Positions 1 to 9,679 of a stretch of 41,542 bases of DNA are shown piece after piece (position 1 is the first letter of the stretch; each line of letters opens with the position of its first letter). This DNA comes from Gammaproteobacteria bacterium. Its GTDB lineage: Bacteria > Pseudomonadota > Gammaproteobacteria > Coxiellales > Coxiellaceae. Both the position numbers and the translations under genes were made by a program. Below the pieces are notes generated by a model. That model worked only from the letters and a program-made list of their open reading frames with translations. It ran no database searches and was not told the DNA's origin. The DNA lies in contig JABDDR010000010.1 in assembly GCA_013287505.1 (NCBI GenBank), positions 1,497 to 43,038 of the forward strand, in the 5' to 3' direction.

Positions 1-1
1 T

Positions 2-610
2 CAAGCCGGTTATTATGGCATCAATCGCACTGAATCCTATAAACGCGCTGAAAAATATTTAAATCTGTTGGAATTGTGGGATAAACGCAATGAACCTGCG
101 CGTAATTTATCCGGTGGCATGAAGCGTCGATTAATGATTGCGCGTGCGTTAATGCATGAACCGCAAGTATTAATTTTAGATGAGCCTACTGCAGGTGTCG
201 ATGTTGAAATTCGTCGCTCTATGTGGGATTTATTGCGCGAATTAAATCACGCCGGGAAAACCATTATTCTGACGACGCATTATTTAGAAGAAGCGGAATC
301 CTTGTGTGATCGTATCGCCATTATTAATCGCGGATCGATTATTCAAGACACGACAAAAAAACAATTGTTGGGTTTGTTGAATGTCGAAACATTTATTTTT
401 GATTTGAAAGAACCGTTATTGTTTGAATTACCGGCGAGCGATGATTTTGCGATTAAAAAAATTGACGCTGTGACACTCGAAGTTGAATGTCAAAAAACGC
501 AAAATTTAAATGATATTTTTGGATTTTTAAATAAGCATCATATTTTAGTTTCCAGTATGCGTAATCGTGTGAATCGGTTGGAGGAGTTGTTTGTGAGATT
601 GACAAAATGA
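2..610 (+). CDS. ABC transporter ATP-binding protein (ABC-2 type, YadG/CcmA-like), 5' end cut by window edge
   Basis: Frame is open to the window edge (QAGYYGINRTESYKRAEKYL... upstream of the listed start). Signature motif LSGGMKRRL, Walker B LILDEPTAGVD, H-loop TTHYLEEAE. Confidence 0.93.
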   Translation, partial: QAGYYGINRTESYKRAEKYLNLLELWDKRNEPARNLSGGMKRRLMIARALMHEPQVLILDEPTAGVDVEIRRSMWDLLRELNHAGKTIILTTHYLEEAESLCDRIAIINRGSIIQDTTKKQLLGLLNVETFIFDLKEPLLFELPASDDFAIKKIDAVTLEVECQKTQNLNDIFGFLNKHHILVSSMRNRVNRLEELFVRLTK

Positions 611-1380
611 ATCCTTTGCAAATTTTGATTGCGTATCAAACTATTGTCATCAAAGAGCTTGTACGTTGCTTCCGTATTTGGCCGCAAACCATTATTCCAC
701 CCGTCATCACGACCGCGTTGTATTTTTTAATTTTCGGAAAATTAGTGGGTTCGCAAATCAGCGCAGTGCAAGGATTTACTTACATGCAATATATTGCGCC
801 TGGATTAATTATGATGCAGGTGATTATGAACAGTTATGTGAATTCATCTGGTTCTTTTTTCAGTATGAAATTTCAGCGGAGCATTGAAGAAATATTAATT
901 TCACCAACACCCAATGTGATTATTTTATTGGGATTTATCACGGGAGCAGTCGCGCGTGGATTTATTATAGGGGTAATTGTGATGTGTATCGCTTTATTAT
1001 TTACACATTTAAGTTTACATCATTTGGCATTAATGTTTTTCACCGTGTTACTGACAGCTATTTTTTTTGCAACCCTGGGTATCATCAATGGTATTTATGC
1101 GCGTAATTTTGACGATGTGTCATGGGTGCCTTCATTTGTATTAACGCCATTGACGTATTTAGGCGGCGTTTTTTTCTCAGTGACTATGCTTTCTAATGCT
1201 TGGCAAAAAGTAGCCATGCTTAATCCCATTTTATACATAGTTGATTTATTTCGTTATAGCGTATTAGGCGTTGTTGACACCAATATTTCGATTGCGTTGA
1301 TGATATTAACGCTCGGATCATTCGGTGTATTTCTATTTGCCCTGCGATTAATACGACAAAGTCCTCGATTGCGATCTTAA
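607..1380 (+). CDS. ABC-2 type transporter permease (YadH-like)
   Basis: Hydrophobic multi-TM protein; overlaps the ATPase stop by 4 bp (ATGA); contains PTPNVIILLGFITGAVARG and LTPLTYLGGVFFS typical of ABC-2 permeases. Confidence 0.92.
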   Translation: MNPLQILIAYQTIVIKELVRCFRIWPQTIIPPVITTALYFLIFGKLVGSQISAVQGFTYMQYIAPGLIMMQVIMNSYVNSSGSFFSMKFQRSIEEILISPTPNVIILLGFITGAVARGFIIGVIVMCIALLFTHLSLHHLALMFFTVLLTAIFFATLGIINGIYARNFDDVSWVPSFVLTPLTYLGGVFFSVTMLSNAWQKVAMLNPILYIVDLFRYSVLGVVDTNISIALMILTLGSFGVFLFALRLIRQSPRLRS

Positions 1381-1406
1381 CGCTGTACGGCTATCATGTA
1401 TTCACT

Positions 1407-2360
1407 ATGAATATTAATCGCACAATCTGTGTTGCCCCCATGATGGCGTATACCGATCGCCACTTCCGGTATTTATTGAGATTATTATCACAACACACTG
1501 TTTTATATACAGAAATGGTGACTGCGCAGGCTATCATTCATGGCGATAAATCCTATTTGTTAGATTTTTCTAGCGAAGAGCATCCCGTTTCCTTGCAGTT
1601 AGGTGGATCAGAACCCGACTTATTGGCGCAAGCTGCAAAAATAGGGCAGGCATGGGGATATGATGAAATTAATTTGAATGTAGGGTGTCCCAGTGAACGT
1701 GTTCAGAACGGTTGCTTCGGCGCTGCATTAATGAAAGAAGTGAATTTAGTAATGCAATGTATTGAAAGTATGAAAGAATCTGTTGATATTCCGGTAACCA
1801 TTAAAACCCGCTTGGGCGTTGATGAATGTGACAGCGAAGCATTTTTACATGATTTTGTGGGAAAAATTCGTGAAACGGGTTGTAACGTTTTTATGATGCA
1901 TGCGCGTAAGGCTTGGCTTAAAGGGTTGAGCCCCAAAGAAAATCGTGACATTCCGCCATTGCATTATGATCGCGTATACCGTCTCAAAAAGAGTTTTCCG
2001 GATCTAGAGATTATTATTAATGGCGGTATTCAAAGCGATGAAGACGTTGAAACGCATTTAAAGCACGTTGACGGCGTGATGATTGGACGTATGATATGTG
2101 CCAATCCTTATTGGCTAGCGCAAGCTGATTCGCAATTTTATGCCACAAATACGGTTGTAAAATCGCGCATAGAAATTGTTACTCGTTATTTACCGTACAT
2201 TTTGCAGCAATATGCCAAAGGAACACCTATGCGTCATATGACGAGACATTTGATTGGCTTGTATCAAGGTGAAAAGGGTGCAAGGGCGTGGCGTAGAACG
2301 CTTAGTGATGCATCAAATGATGATCGACAATTGGTTCGCGCCATTGAATTGTTGTTGTAG
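1407..2360 (+). CDS. dusA: tRNA-dihydrouridine(20/20a) synthase DusA
   Basis: CVAPMMAYTDRHFRYLLRLLSQHTVLYTEMVTAQAI, NLNVGCPSERVQNGCFGAALM, and IINGGIQ motifs. Confidence 0.96.
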   Translation: MNINRTICVAPMMAYTDRHFRYLLRLLSQHTVLYTEMVTAQAIIHGDKSYLLDFSSEEHPVSLQLGGSEPDLLAQAAKIGQAWGYDEINLNVGCPSERVQNGCFGAALMKEVNLVMQCIESMKESVDIPVTIKTRLGVDECDSEAFLHDFVGKIRETGCNVFMMHARKAWLKGLSPKENRDIPPLHYDRVYRLKKSFPDLEIIINGGIQSDEDVETHLKHVDGVMIGRMICANPYWLAQADSQFYATNTVVKSRIEIVTRYLPYILQQYAKGTPMRHMTRHLIGLYQGEKGARAWRRTLSDASNDDRQLVRAIELLL

Positions 2361-2362
2361 TC

Positions 2363-2386
2363 AGAGACGCGATAAATCGCGTCTCT
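2363..2386. repeat. Palindromic repeat family F1 (copy 1): agagacgcgat-aa-atcgcgtctct
   Basis: Perfect inverted repeat 2 bp after the dusA stop; the core recurs at 8019, 19084, 34504 and 34609. Confidence 0.9.
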
Positions 2387-2417
2387 ACGAAAACCCGCGA
2401 ATCGCCCAATAAAATGC

Positions 2418-2651
2418 TTACTTGCACATTACGTTTCCAGAAACAGAATCCCCGCGGCATTCTCTGCCCGAGCCTGCGCCGGAGTTTGTATACACTCTTT
2501 GACTCATACCCCATGTATTACTGCCTACATTCTGGAATGTGGGGTTGTTATCTGCGCGATATACATTCACCCACTCAGCACTGGCACAACTTGCTAATAA
2601 TAACAAAGCGATTGTTTTTGTTTTTGAAAATGTCGGAAGTTGCATATTCAA
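2418..2651 (-). CDS. Small secreted/lipoprotein-like hypothetical protein
   Basis: 77 aa, N-terminal signal-like segment KTKTIALLLLASCASAEW; directly downstream of rpmE on the same strand. Confidence 0.6.
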   Translation of the reverse strand: MNMQLPTFSKTKTIALLLLASCASAEWVNVYRADNNPTFQNVGSNTWGMSQRVYTNSGAGSGRECRGDSVSGNVMCK

Positions 2652-2667
2652 GCACCCCTAGAGATTT

Positions 2668-2901
2668 TTATGAACTTTTAGCAGCATCATTCGCCGTTTT
2701 CTTCGCGTATTTTTGCTTGAATTTCTCAACACGGCCTGAAGTGTCTACTAATTTCTGTTGGCCCGTGTAAAAAGGATGGCATTGTGAACATACTTCCAAA
2801 TGGAGGTCTTTTCTGCCGAGCGTTGAGCCTGTTTTGAAGGTGTGACCACAGCTGCAAGTCACTACAACTTCTTCATATTTCGGATGAATATCTGGTTTCA
2901 T
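2668..2901 (-). CDS. rpmE: 50S ribosomal protein L31
   Basis: [29 protein letters not shown]...[26 protein letters not shown]; Zn-binding Cys (C+) form. Confidence 0.97.
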   Translation of the reverse strand: MKPDIHPKYEEVVVTCSCGHTFKTGSTLGRKDLHLEVCSQCHPFYTGQQKLVDTSGRVEKFKQKYAKKTANDAAKSS

Positions 2902-3068
2902 AGCATTTCCTAAAGATAAAATGGGTGTACTTTTTGCCGCAGATCATAACGAAGAATCGCCCATTTGGCAAGTATTGGATACGGCAGTCTGAGCCAATGA
3001 GATTTGTGATATGCTATAAAAGCGGGAAGATTCAATACTAACAACTTGGCATAAACGGAGTATTAAAA

Positions 3069-3275
3069 ATGTCACCACTTATTACAGTTCTTTTGGTTTT
3101 AATTGTTATCGGTATATTACTGGGGCTGATTAACGCTTATATTCCTATGGCGGGATCTATTAAAACGATTATCAATGTTGTCGTTGTATTGTGTGTTATT
3201 TTCTGGCTTTTGTCGGTATTTGGTATTATTAATAACGGCACCGTGGATAATATTCTTCACTTAAAAGTGAAATAA
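3069..3275 (+). CDS. Small two-TM membrane protein (Thivi_2564-type)
   Basis: 68 aa, MSPLITVLLVLIVIGILLGLINAYIPMAGSIKTIINVVVVLCVIFWLLSVFGI; preceded by an SD-like ACGGAG. Confidence 0.8.
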   Translation: MSPLITVLLVLIVIGILLGLINAYIPMAGSIKTIINVVVVLCVIFWLLSVFGIINNGTVDNILHLKVK

Positions 3276-3311
3276 TTTTTCAAAAAAAGATCATGCGCAA
3301 TTGCAATAAAA

Positions 3312-3344
3312 CGAGAGATTTTTACAGAATCTCTCGTTTTTTTT
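3312..3344 (+). terminator. Rho-independent terminator
   Basis: cgagagatt-tttacag-aatctctcg followed by 8 T. Confidence 0.92.
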
Positions 3345-3364
3345 GAGAACAACAGCGTAAAACT

Positions 3365-3511
3365 TTATCTGCCGAGTAAGAGCAAAACAATCACGATAAT
3401 TAATATAATACCAACACCGCTGGATGGGTAATATCCCCAGTTTCTGCTGTGTGGCCAAACTGGAATTACGCCAAGCAATATTAATATTAAAATAATCAGT
3501 AAAATTGACAT
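3365..3511 (-). CDS. DUF3309-like 48-aa membrane peptide (not in the supplied ORF list)
   Basis: Reverse-strand translation MSILLIILILILLGVIPVWPHSRNWGYYPSSGVGIILIIVIVLLLLGR*; hydrophobic-WGYYPSSGVG-hydrophobic layout is typical of DUF3309. Confidence 0.8.
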   Translation of the reverse strand: MSILLIILILILLGVIPVWPHSRNWGYYPSSGVGIILIIVIVLLLLGR

Positions 3512-3572
3512 GGGATCCATCCTGTCGTTATGTTCAGTCCGTAATCAATCATAAACCAGTTGCTGAAATAGT

Positions 3573-5009
3573 TCAAATGAACGCCTTCATTAATTGGTCT
3601 GCGGGGGTACTGAGTAATTTATTTTTATCGAGGCATAATGCAAGAATATCATCCGTTTGTTGTTTTTTATAATGCGCAGAAACAGCCGTTTTAAACTTCT
3701 CTAATAACAATGGAATACCATCAGTACGACGACGTTTGTGTCCAATTGGATAATCAATAGAGATGTTTTCTGTTTTTGATCCATCATCAAAAATAACCTG
3801 AATGGCATTCCCAATAGCACGTTTGTCAGGATCCAAATAGTCTTTGCTAAACTGTTCGCTTTCTGTGACGTGCATTTTTGCGCGTAATGCATCAATCATC
3901 GGATTTTTTGCAATCGCATCTTCATAATGTTCTGCAGTTAATTCGCCATAAATTAAAGGCACGGCAATCATATATTCCAAACAATGATCACGATCTGCAG
4001 GATTATTCAGCGGACCTTGCTTGCTAATAATACGCATCGCGGGATTTTGTGTTTTAATGTCAATGCGTGTTATGTCATTTAATTTATTTTTTACCAATGG
4101 ATGTAATCGTAATGCACATTCCACCGCTGTTTGTGCATGAAATTCTGCTGGAAACGAAATTTTAAATAAAATATTTTCCATCACATAATTGCCATAAAGC
4201 CGTTGTAATGAAAAAACATTACCCTTAAATGAGACATCATAAAAACCCCATGTTTTAGCGGTTAATACACTCGGATATCCCATTTCGCCTTGCATTGCCA
4301 TTAATGCTAACCGCACACCGCGACTCGTTGCATCACCTGCTGCCCATGATTTCCGTGAACCCGTATTCGGTGCATGACGATAGGTTCGCAGTGATTGACC
4401 GTCGAGCCAAGCATTGGAAATCGCATTATTAATTTGATCTTTTGTCGCGCCCAATAAGTGCGACACCACAGCAGTTGTTGCCACTTTCACTAAAATGACA
4501 TGATCTAATCCAACGCGATTAAAACTATTGTCTAATGCCAAAACACCCTGTATTTCATGGGCTTTAATCATCGCGTGTAAAATATCTTTCACGGTAAATT
4601 GTTTTTGATTTTCTCTATTCAAATAATCCGTAATCGCTAAAATACCGCCTAAATTATCAGATGGATGTCCCCATTCTGCTGCCAAAAAAGTATCATTAAA
4701 ATCAAGCCATCGAATCAGTGCGCCAATATTAAATGCGGCTTGCACAGGATCTAATTCGAAATTTGTTCCAGGGACACGCGCACCACCAGGCATCACCGCT
4801 TTAGGCACAACGCCACCTAACAATTTTGTGCATGCTGGAAATTTTAATGCCATTAACGCGCAGGCAAGACTATCGAGTAAATCATAATAGGCTGTATCCA
4901 TTGCGAGCGTGCTGTATTGATTAAAATCGCTGACGTAATTTGTGATGTCTTGGATGATGGTATCGAAGGGTATTTGTTTGTGGTCGTAGTTTTGCATATT
5001 ATATTCCAA
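3573..5009 (-). CDS. prpD: 2-methylcitrate dehydratase (MmgE/PrpD family)
   Basis: RWLDFNDTFLAAEWGHPSDNLGGILA and FPAEFHAQTAVECALRLHP motifs; overlaps prpC. Confidence 0.94.
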   Translation of the reverse strand: MEYNMQNYDHKQIPFDTIIQDITNYVSDFNQYSTLAMDTAYYDLLDSLACALMALKFPACTKLLGGVVPKAVMPGGARVPGTNFELDPVQAAFNIGALIRWLDFNDTFLAAEWGHPSDNLGGILAITDYLNRENQKQFTVKDILHAMIKAHEIQGVLALDNSFNRVGLDHVILVKVATTAVVSHLLGATKDQINNAISNAWLDGQSLRTYRHAPNTGSRKSWAAGDATSRGVRLALMAMQGEMGYPSVLTAKTWGFYDVSFKGNVFSLQRLYGNYVMENILFKISFPAEFHAQTAVECALRLHPLVKNKLNDITRIDIKTQNPAMRIISKQGPLNNPADRDHCLEYMIAVPLIYGELTAEHYEDAIAKNPMIDALRAKMHVTESEQFSKDYLDPDKRAIGNAIQVIFDDGSKTENISIDYPIGHKRRRTDGIPLLLEKFKTAVSAHYKKQQTDDILALCLDKNKLLSTPADQLMKAFI

Positions 5010-6114
5010 CTATTTTTCGTGGTGCGGGTCCGACGTATTCTGACAACGGCCGAATTAATTTATTATTCGCACGCTGTTCCATAATATGTGCTGCCCAACC
5101 TGCAGTGCGCGCAAACACAAAAATCGGCGTAAATAATTCAACCGGTATCCCACAAGAATGATAAGCAGATGCGCTATAAAAATCTAAATTTGGAAACATC
5201 TTTTTTTCACGACGCATGATTTTTTCGATCACTTCAGAAATAGGATAAATAACATCCCCATTGATTTTCTCGCTTAATTTTTTCGATTCTGCTTTGATAA
5301 TATCCGAACGGGGATCGCCATTTTTATATACGCGATGACCAAAACCCATAATTAATTTTTTATCTCGCAACATTGTCATGAGACCACTTTCAGCATCATT
5401 TACAGAAGAAAAAAGCATAATTAATTTTAACGCTTCTTCGTTGGCGCCGCCGTGTAATGGACCGCGCAATGTGCCAATGGCGCTGCAAATACAAGAATAA
5501 AAATCAGATAATGTGCCTGCAGTCACACGCGCTGCAAATGTGGATGCATTAAACTCATGCTCTGCATATAAGATTAGCGACAGATTTAATACGTGCGCCT
5601 GCGATGCATCAGGTTTTTTTTCGTGAAGCATATGTAAAAAATATTCACCGACTGTTTTATCGTCCAGCTGCGTATTTATTTTTTTATGGTTATGATGAAA
5701 GTGAAACCAATACATCAATATCGCTGGAAAACAAGCGATTAAACGATTGGCGATAGCCACTTGATCATGTGCTTTATTTTCAGGCTCGAGTGTTCCTAAA
5801 AAAGAACAACCGGTGCGAAGCACATCCATTGGATGCGTTTTGACAGGAATTTTTTCCAGCACCTCTTTTAATGCCTGCGGTAAATCACGCAATGCGATTA
5901 ACGTGTCTTGATATTTTTTTAATTCAGACGGCGATGGTAATTCGCCATAAATTAATAAATATGCAACTGCTTCAAAACTCGAGTGTTGTGTTAAATCGTT
6001 TATTTCGTAGCCTCGATAATGCAATCCATTTTCATTATGACCTACCATTGAAATTGCTGATTGGCCTGCGATAACACCAGCTAAACCGGCATTGGGATCC
6101 TTGTTTGCCATCAC
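4999..6114 (-). CDS. prpC: 2-methylcitrate synthase / citrate synthase family
   Basis: GLAGVIAGQSAISMVGHNENGLHYRGYEINDL, RGPLHGGANEEALKL, MGFGHRVYKNGDPRSDIIK; adjacent to prpD. Confidence 0.95.
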   Translation of the reverse strand: MMANKDPNAGLAGVIAGQSAISMVGHNENGLHYRGYEINDLTQHSSFEAVAYLLIYGELPSPSELKKYQDTLIALRDLPQALKEVLEKIPVKTHPMDVLRTGCSFLGTLEPENKAHDQVAIANRLIACFPAILMYWFHFHHNHKKINTQLDDKTVGEYFLHMLHEKKPDASQAHVLNLSLILYAEHEFNASTFAARVTAGTLSDFYSCICSAIGTLRGPLHGGANEEALKLIMLFSSVNDAESGLMTMLRDKKLIMGFGHRVYKNGDPRSDIIKAESKKLSEKINGDVIYPISEVIEKIMRREKKMFPNLDFYSASAYHSCGIPVELFTPIFVFARTAGWAAHIMEQRANNKLIRPLSEYVGPAPRKIVGI

Positions 6115-6182
6115 TGTATTCCTTAATTTTTTAAAAGGGTTTATTGTATCATTATGGAATCTGCTATCAAGGAGATAGATGT

Positions 6183-6413
6183 ATGAGAAAACTACTTGGG
6201 TTTATTTTCGTGGGATTGCTGGTGATGACCGGTGTCATGAGTTGCAGTGAGCCGACATCAACACCGACGATGGCTGAGCACGTCGATTGCTACCATTGCG
6301 TAAGGCCCGGGCATTTTGGTTTCGGTGTTTATCCTCATGAAATTGATCGAACGACCTGTAATAAAAAAACAAAAGAATATTTAGAAACCATGCAGTACAA
6401 ATGTTTCAAGTAA
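6183..6413 (+). CDS. Small Cys-rich secreted/lipoprotein-like hypothetical protein
   Basis: MRKLLGFIFVGLLVMTGVMSCSEPT signal/lipobox-like start with AAGGAG SD just upstream; the listed upstream start (6144) is less likely. Confidence 0.7.
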   Translation: MRKLLGFIFVGLLVMTGVMSCSEPTSTPTMAEHVDCYHCVRPGHFGFGVYPHEIDRTTCNKKTKEYLETMQYKCFK

Positions 6414-6738
6414 CAATTCACTGATAACAACTTGTATTTTCTGCGAAAAGAAAGATGCTGAATAGTTGCGATTGATTTTACAAAAATGCGGTGGTAGTAT
6501 TTCGCAGCTTTTAACGAGAGATTTGTACGAAATGATCTTATTCAGCAAACAGTCCGAAAACTACATGCTTTCGCTGCATCGGCTTTGCTGCGTCAAAAAC
6601 ACCGTCTCTGTCGTCATTCATATTATCGTCGTGGTTAGTCGCCTGTTCTAGTGCAGCTGTTTTGCACGCTAGGGCAGGACAAGAAAACCATGCAAAACAC
6701 CCCCTTTTTTTTCACCAAATAAAAATAATGTGAGTCAT

Positions 6739-8019
6739 ATGATGAACACTTCTTCAAACAACAAAACAAATTATTTTTTGCAATTAAAAAGTTATCCTTG
6801 GATCGTGATTTCGTTTTGTGCGCTGTTTTTATTTTATAAATACGTACTGCAAGTATCGCCCAGTGTGATTGCCCATGATTTAATGCGTCGTTATCACTTG
6901 GATGGTGCTGGATTGGGAAATTTAGCAGCCACGTCGTTTTATGCTTACATGGTCGTGCAACTTTTTGCGGGACCATTACTCGATCGATTGGGTGCACGAC
7001 TGTTAACAGCGTGCGCCATATTATTGTGTGGGCTTGGCACGATTTGGTTTTCGCACGCAGCCACATTATTTCAAGCGATTACTGCACGCGCACTGATCGG
7101 TGTGGGTGTTGCATTTGCAACGGTCAGTTATCTTAAGATCGCCGCTGTTTGGTTTCAACCCAAACAATTCGCTTTTGTGAGTGGGTTGTTAGCGAGTGCT
7201 GCGATGGCGGGTTCGATGTGCGGCCAATTACCTTTTGCGTTGTTGGTAACGCACTTTGGCTGGCAGCATAGTTTATTTTATTGTGGTTTATTTGGTATTG
7301 CACTGTCGTTTTTGTTTTACATCGTTGTTCGTGATAAAAAAAATCTTTTATCAGGATCATCCAATAAAACTGCGCCGCAAAATATGCAATGGCAAGATGT
7401 GATGGCCGTGCTGAAATTTAAGCCCAATTGGCTATTGATGTTTTATAGTGGCTTGGCTTTTTCGCCATTGGCTGTTTTTGGTGGATTATGGGGGGATTCA
7501 TTTTTACAAACTGCTTATCACGCAACAAAACCCGATGCCGCGATGTTGACGTCATTATCATTTTTTGGGCTCGCTATTGGTGCGCCTATTTTGGGCTTTG
7601 TGTCTGATCGATTATCGAATCGATTTGGTGTGATGGTGTTTGGACTGCTCTTGTCGTTCGTGACATTGTTGATCGCATTGTATTACCCAACTAATATGCA
7701 TTGGATAGAAGGCACCGCGTTATTTTTATTTGGATTTGGAACGGGTGCATTTATGCTTGTTTTTGCGGCTGGAAAAGAAGTGAATGCGTTGACGATGACA
7801 GCCACTGTTTTTGCGTTTATTAATACGGGCGAAGCGTTGCTGAGCACTTTTACCGAACCGTTGCTGGGAAAATTTTTAGATATTTTTTGGCATGGAAAAA
7901 TGTTGCATGGTATTCGCTATTTTAGCACGCATGATTACCACATTTCGTTGCTGTTATTGCCGATATATTTAATTGGTGCGTTGTTGTTTTTATTGGCGGC
8001 GAAGAAGACAATACGATAA
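6739..8019 (+). CDS. MFS family transporter
   Basis: 12-TM pattern; FYKYVLQVSPSVIAHDLMRRYHLDGAGLGNLAATSFYAYMVVQLFAGPLLDRLGARL. Confidence 0.9.
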   Translation: MMNTSSNNKTNYFLQLKSYPWIVISFCALFLFYKYVLQVSPSVIAHDLMRRYHLDGAGLGNLAATSFYAYMVVQLFAGPLLDRLGARLLTACAILLCGLGTIWFSHAATLFQAITARALIGVGVAFATVSYLKIAAVWFQPKQFAFVSGLLASAAMAGSMCGQLPFALLVTHFGWQHSLFYCGLFGIALSFLFYIVVRDKKNLLSGSSNKTAPQNMQWQDVMAVLKFKPNWLLMFYSGLAFSPLAVFGGLWGDSFLQTAYHATKPDAAMLTSLSFFGLAIGAPILGFVSDRLSNRFGVMVFGLLLSFVTLLIALYYPTNMHWIEGTALFLFGFGTGAFMLVFAAGKEVNALTMTATVFAFINTGEALLSTFTEPLLGKFLDIFWHGKMLHGIRYFSTHDYHISLLLLPIYLIGALLFLLAAKKTIR

Positions 8020-8038
8020 GACGCGATAAATCGCGTCT
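8019..8038. repeat. Palindromic repeat family F1 (copy 2)
   Basis: agacgcgat-aa-atcgcgtct; its first base is the last base of the MFS stop codon TAA. Confidence 0.88.
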
Positions 8039-8084
8039 CTACATTTGTTCATGGTACAATCTCTCATAACAAGGAGGTTTTACC

Positions 8085-9035
8085 ATGATCGCTAGAATAG
8101 TCGTATTGCTTTTCATTTTTTTCTCAACCCCACTTTTTGCTCAAGAAAGTTGGAAAAGTTTTGTAGCGGGCTTACGCACAGAGGCAATTGCTAAAGGCAT
8201 TCGCCCTGAGATATTCGATGAAGCATTTGCCAATATCAAAGAGCCGCATCTTGAAGTGTTGCATTTTGATCGTACACAACCCGAAAGAAGAATTACGTAT
8301 ATTCAATATCGTAATTCACGCGCAAGCGCAGATCGCATTGTCATTGGTCGTCAAGAAATTAAAAAACATGCGGAATTACTGCATAAAATCGGCGATCATT
8401 ATGGCGTGAATTATTGTTTTATTGCCTCATTGTGGGGCTTAGAAACCAGTTATGGTCGGTTTATGGGAAAATATTCCGTGATTCAATCATTGGCAACACT
8501 GGCGTATGATCAACGACGGGGTCCGATTTTTCGCAAAGAATTATTTTACGCATTGGAGATGTTAAATAACGGTGATGTTTCGCCGCAAGATTTAAAAGGT
8601 GAGTGGGCAGGTGCAACAGGTCAACCGCAATTTTTACCATCAACGTGGCATAATTATGCGGTTGATTATGATGGCACAGGCCATAAAGATATTTGGCGAT
8701 CAAAAGGGGATATTTTTGCATCTATCGCCAATTATTTATCGAAATTGGGATGGCAATCCAATCAACCTTGGACGATGGATGTGAATTTACCAGCGGATTT
8801 TAATCGTGATTTATTGACATTGAAAACAGTCAAAACAGTGGGGGAGTGGGAACAATTGGGCGTGCATTTTACGCAACAAGAAACAATTAACCCTGAATTG
8901 TCTGCCTCTGTGATCGAGCCTGATGGTGGACCTGTTATGATGGTATTTAATAATTTTCGCGTGATTATGAAGTGGAATCATTCGACGTATTATGCGGGAA
9001 CGGTGGGTTACATGGCGCAGAAGATTTGTGAGTGA
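8085..9035 (+). CDS. Lytic murein transglycosylase, MltB/SltB family
   Basis: Signal peptide; CFIASLWGLETSYGRFMGKYSVIQSLATLAYDQRRGPIFRKEL...GEWAGATGQPQFLPSTW. Confidence 0.94.
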   Translation: MIARIVVLLFIFFSTPLFAQESWKSFVAGLRTEAIAKGIRPEIFDEAFANIKEPHLEVLHFDRTQPERRITYIQYRNSRASADRIVIGRQEIKKHAELLHKIGDHYGVNYCFIASLWGLETSYGRFMGKYSVIQSLATLAYDQRRGPIFRKELFYALEMLNNGDVSPQDLKGEWAGATGQPQFLPSTWHNYAVDYDGTGHKDIWRSKGDIFASIANYLSKLGWQSNQPWTMDVNLPADFNRDLLTLKTVKTVGEWEQLGVHFTQQETINPELSASVIEPDGGPVMMVFNNFRVIMKWNHSTYYAGTVGYMAQKICE

Positions 9036-9043
9036 TTGTAAGG

Positions 9044-9136
9044 CGCACACCCTGCCGGGTGTGCTACTGTAGATCTTCGCAACAAACGCAACGCTAAAAT
9101 CGAAGCGCTACAGTAGCACACCCGGCAGGGTGTGCG
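9044..9136. repeat. Palindromic element F3 with 29-bp perfect terminal inverted repeats
   Basis: Left cgcacaccctgccgggtgtgctactgtag (9044-9072) is the exact reverse complement of right ctacagtagcacacccggcagggtgtgcg (9108-9136). Each arm carries its own hairpin (cacaccc-tgcc-gggtgtg). Confidence 0.93.
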
Positions 9137-9187
9137 TTTTGCAGTGAGCCCAACATCTAACTTTCTTCGCAATTAAGTGAGATTTTA

Positions 9188-9679
9188 ATGTCGACCATTC
9201 CTCTTGCACAACTCCAGCAAAATTTTCAATCTTATATTCTTGAAAATAATACGCAGCTCGTAAAAAATATTTTACCGTCAAAAAATCTATCCGCATTGCA
9301 ACAAATTCAAATCTATCAAAACAGCTATTTCGAAAGAATCATCGCTGCATTAACGCAAGATTTCCCCGTTATTCACGCATTTTTAGGCGACAGCGCTTTT
9401 GCAAGTTTGGCGCGTGATTATATTAGCCATTATCCGTCACATGATTTTAATTTGCGTTTTATCGGAAAACACCTATCTGAATTTTTGAAAAACAAAGACC
9501 CTATATTTTTAGCATTTTCTGATTTGGCGAAATTAGAATACAGGATGTGCGATGCAGAAGAATCTGACAATCATTTTCATTCAGATTTTAATGTCATTGA
9601 GGTTTACAATGCTTTCCATTGTGAAGATCGATTAATTTCGTTGGAATTTCAAGCGCCATTATCATCTGCTTCGACATGA
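9188..9679 (+). CDS. DUF2063/HvfC-BufC N-terminal domain protein, short
   Basis: LAQLQQNFQSYIL...QQIQIYQNSYFERIIAALTQDFPVIHAFLGDSAFASLARDYISHYPSHDFNLRFIGKHLSEFL is typical of the N-terminal domain of HvfC-like proteins. Confidence 0.8.
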   Translation: MSTIPLAQLQQNFQSYILENNTQLVKNILPSKNLSALQQIQIYQNSYFERIIAALTQDFPVIHAFLGDSAFASLARDYISHYPSHDFNLRFIGKHLSEFLKNKDPIFLAFSDLAKLEYRMCDAEESDNHFHSDFNVIEVYNAFHCEDRLISLEFQAPLSSAST

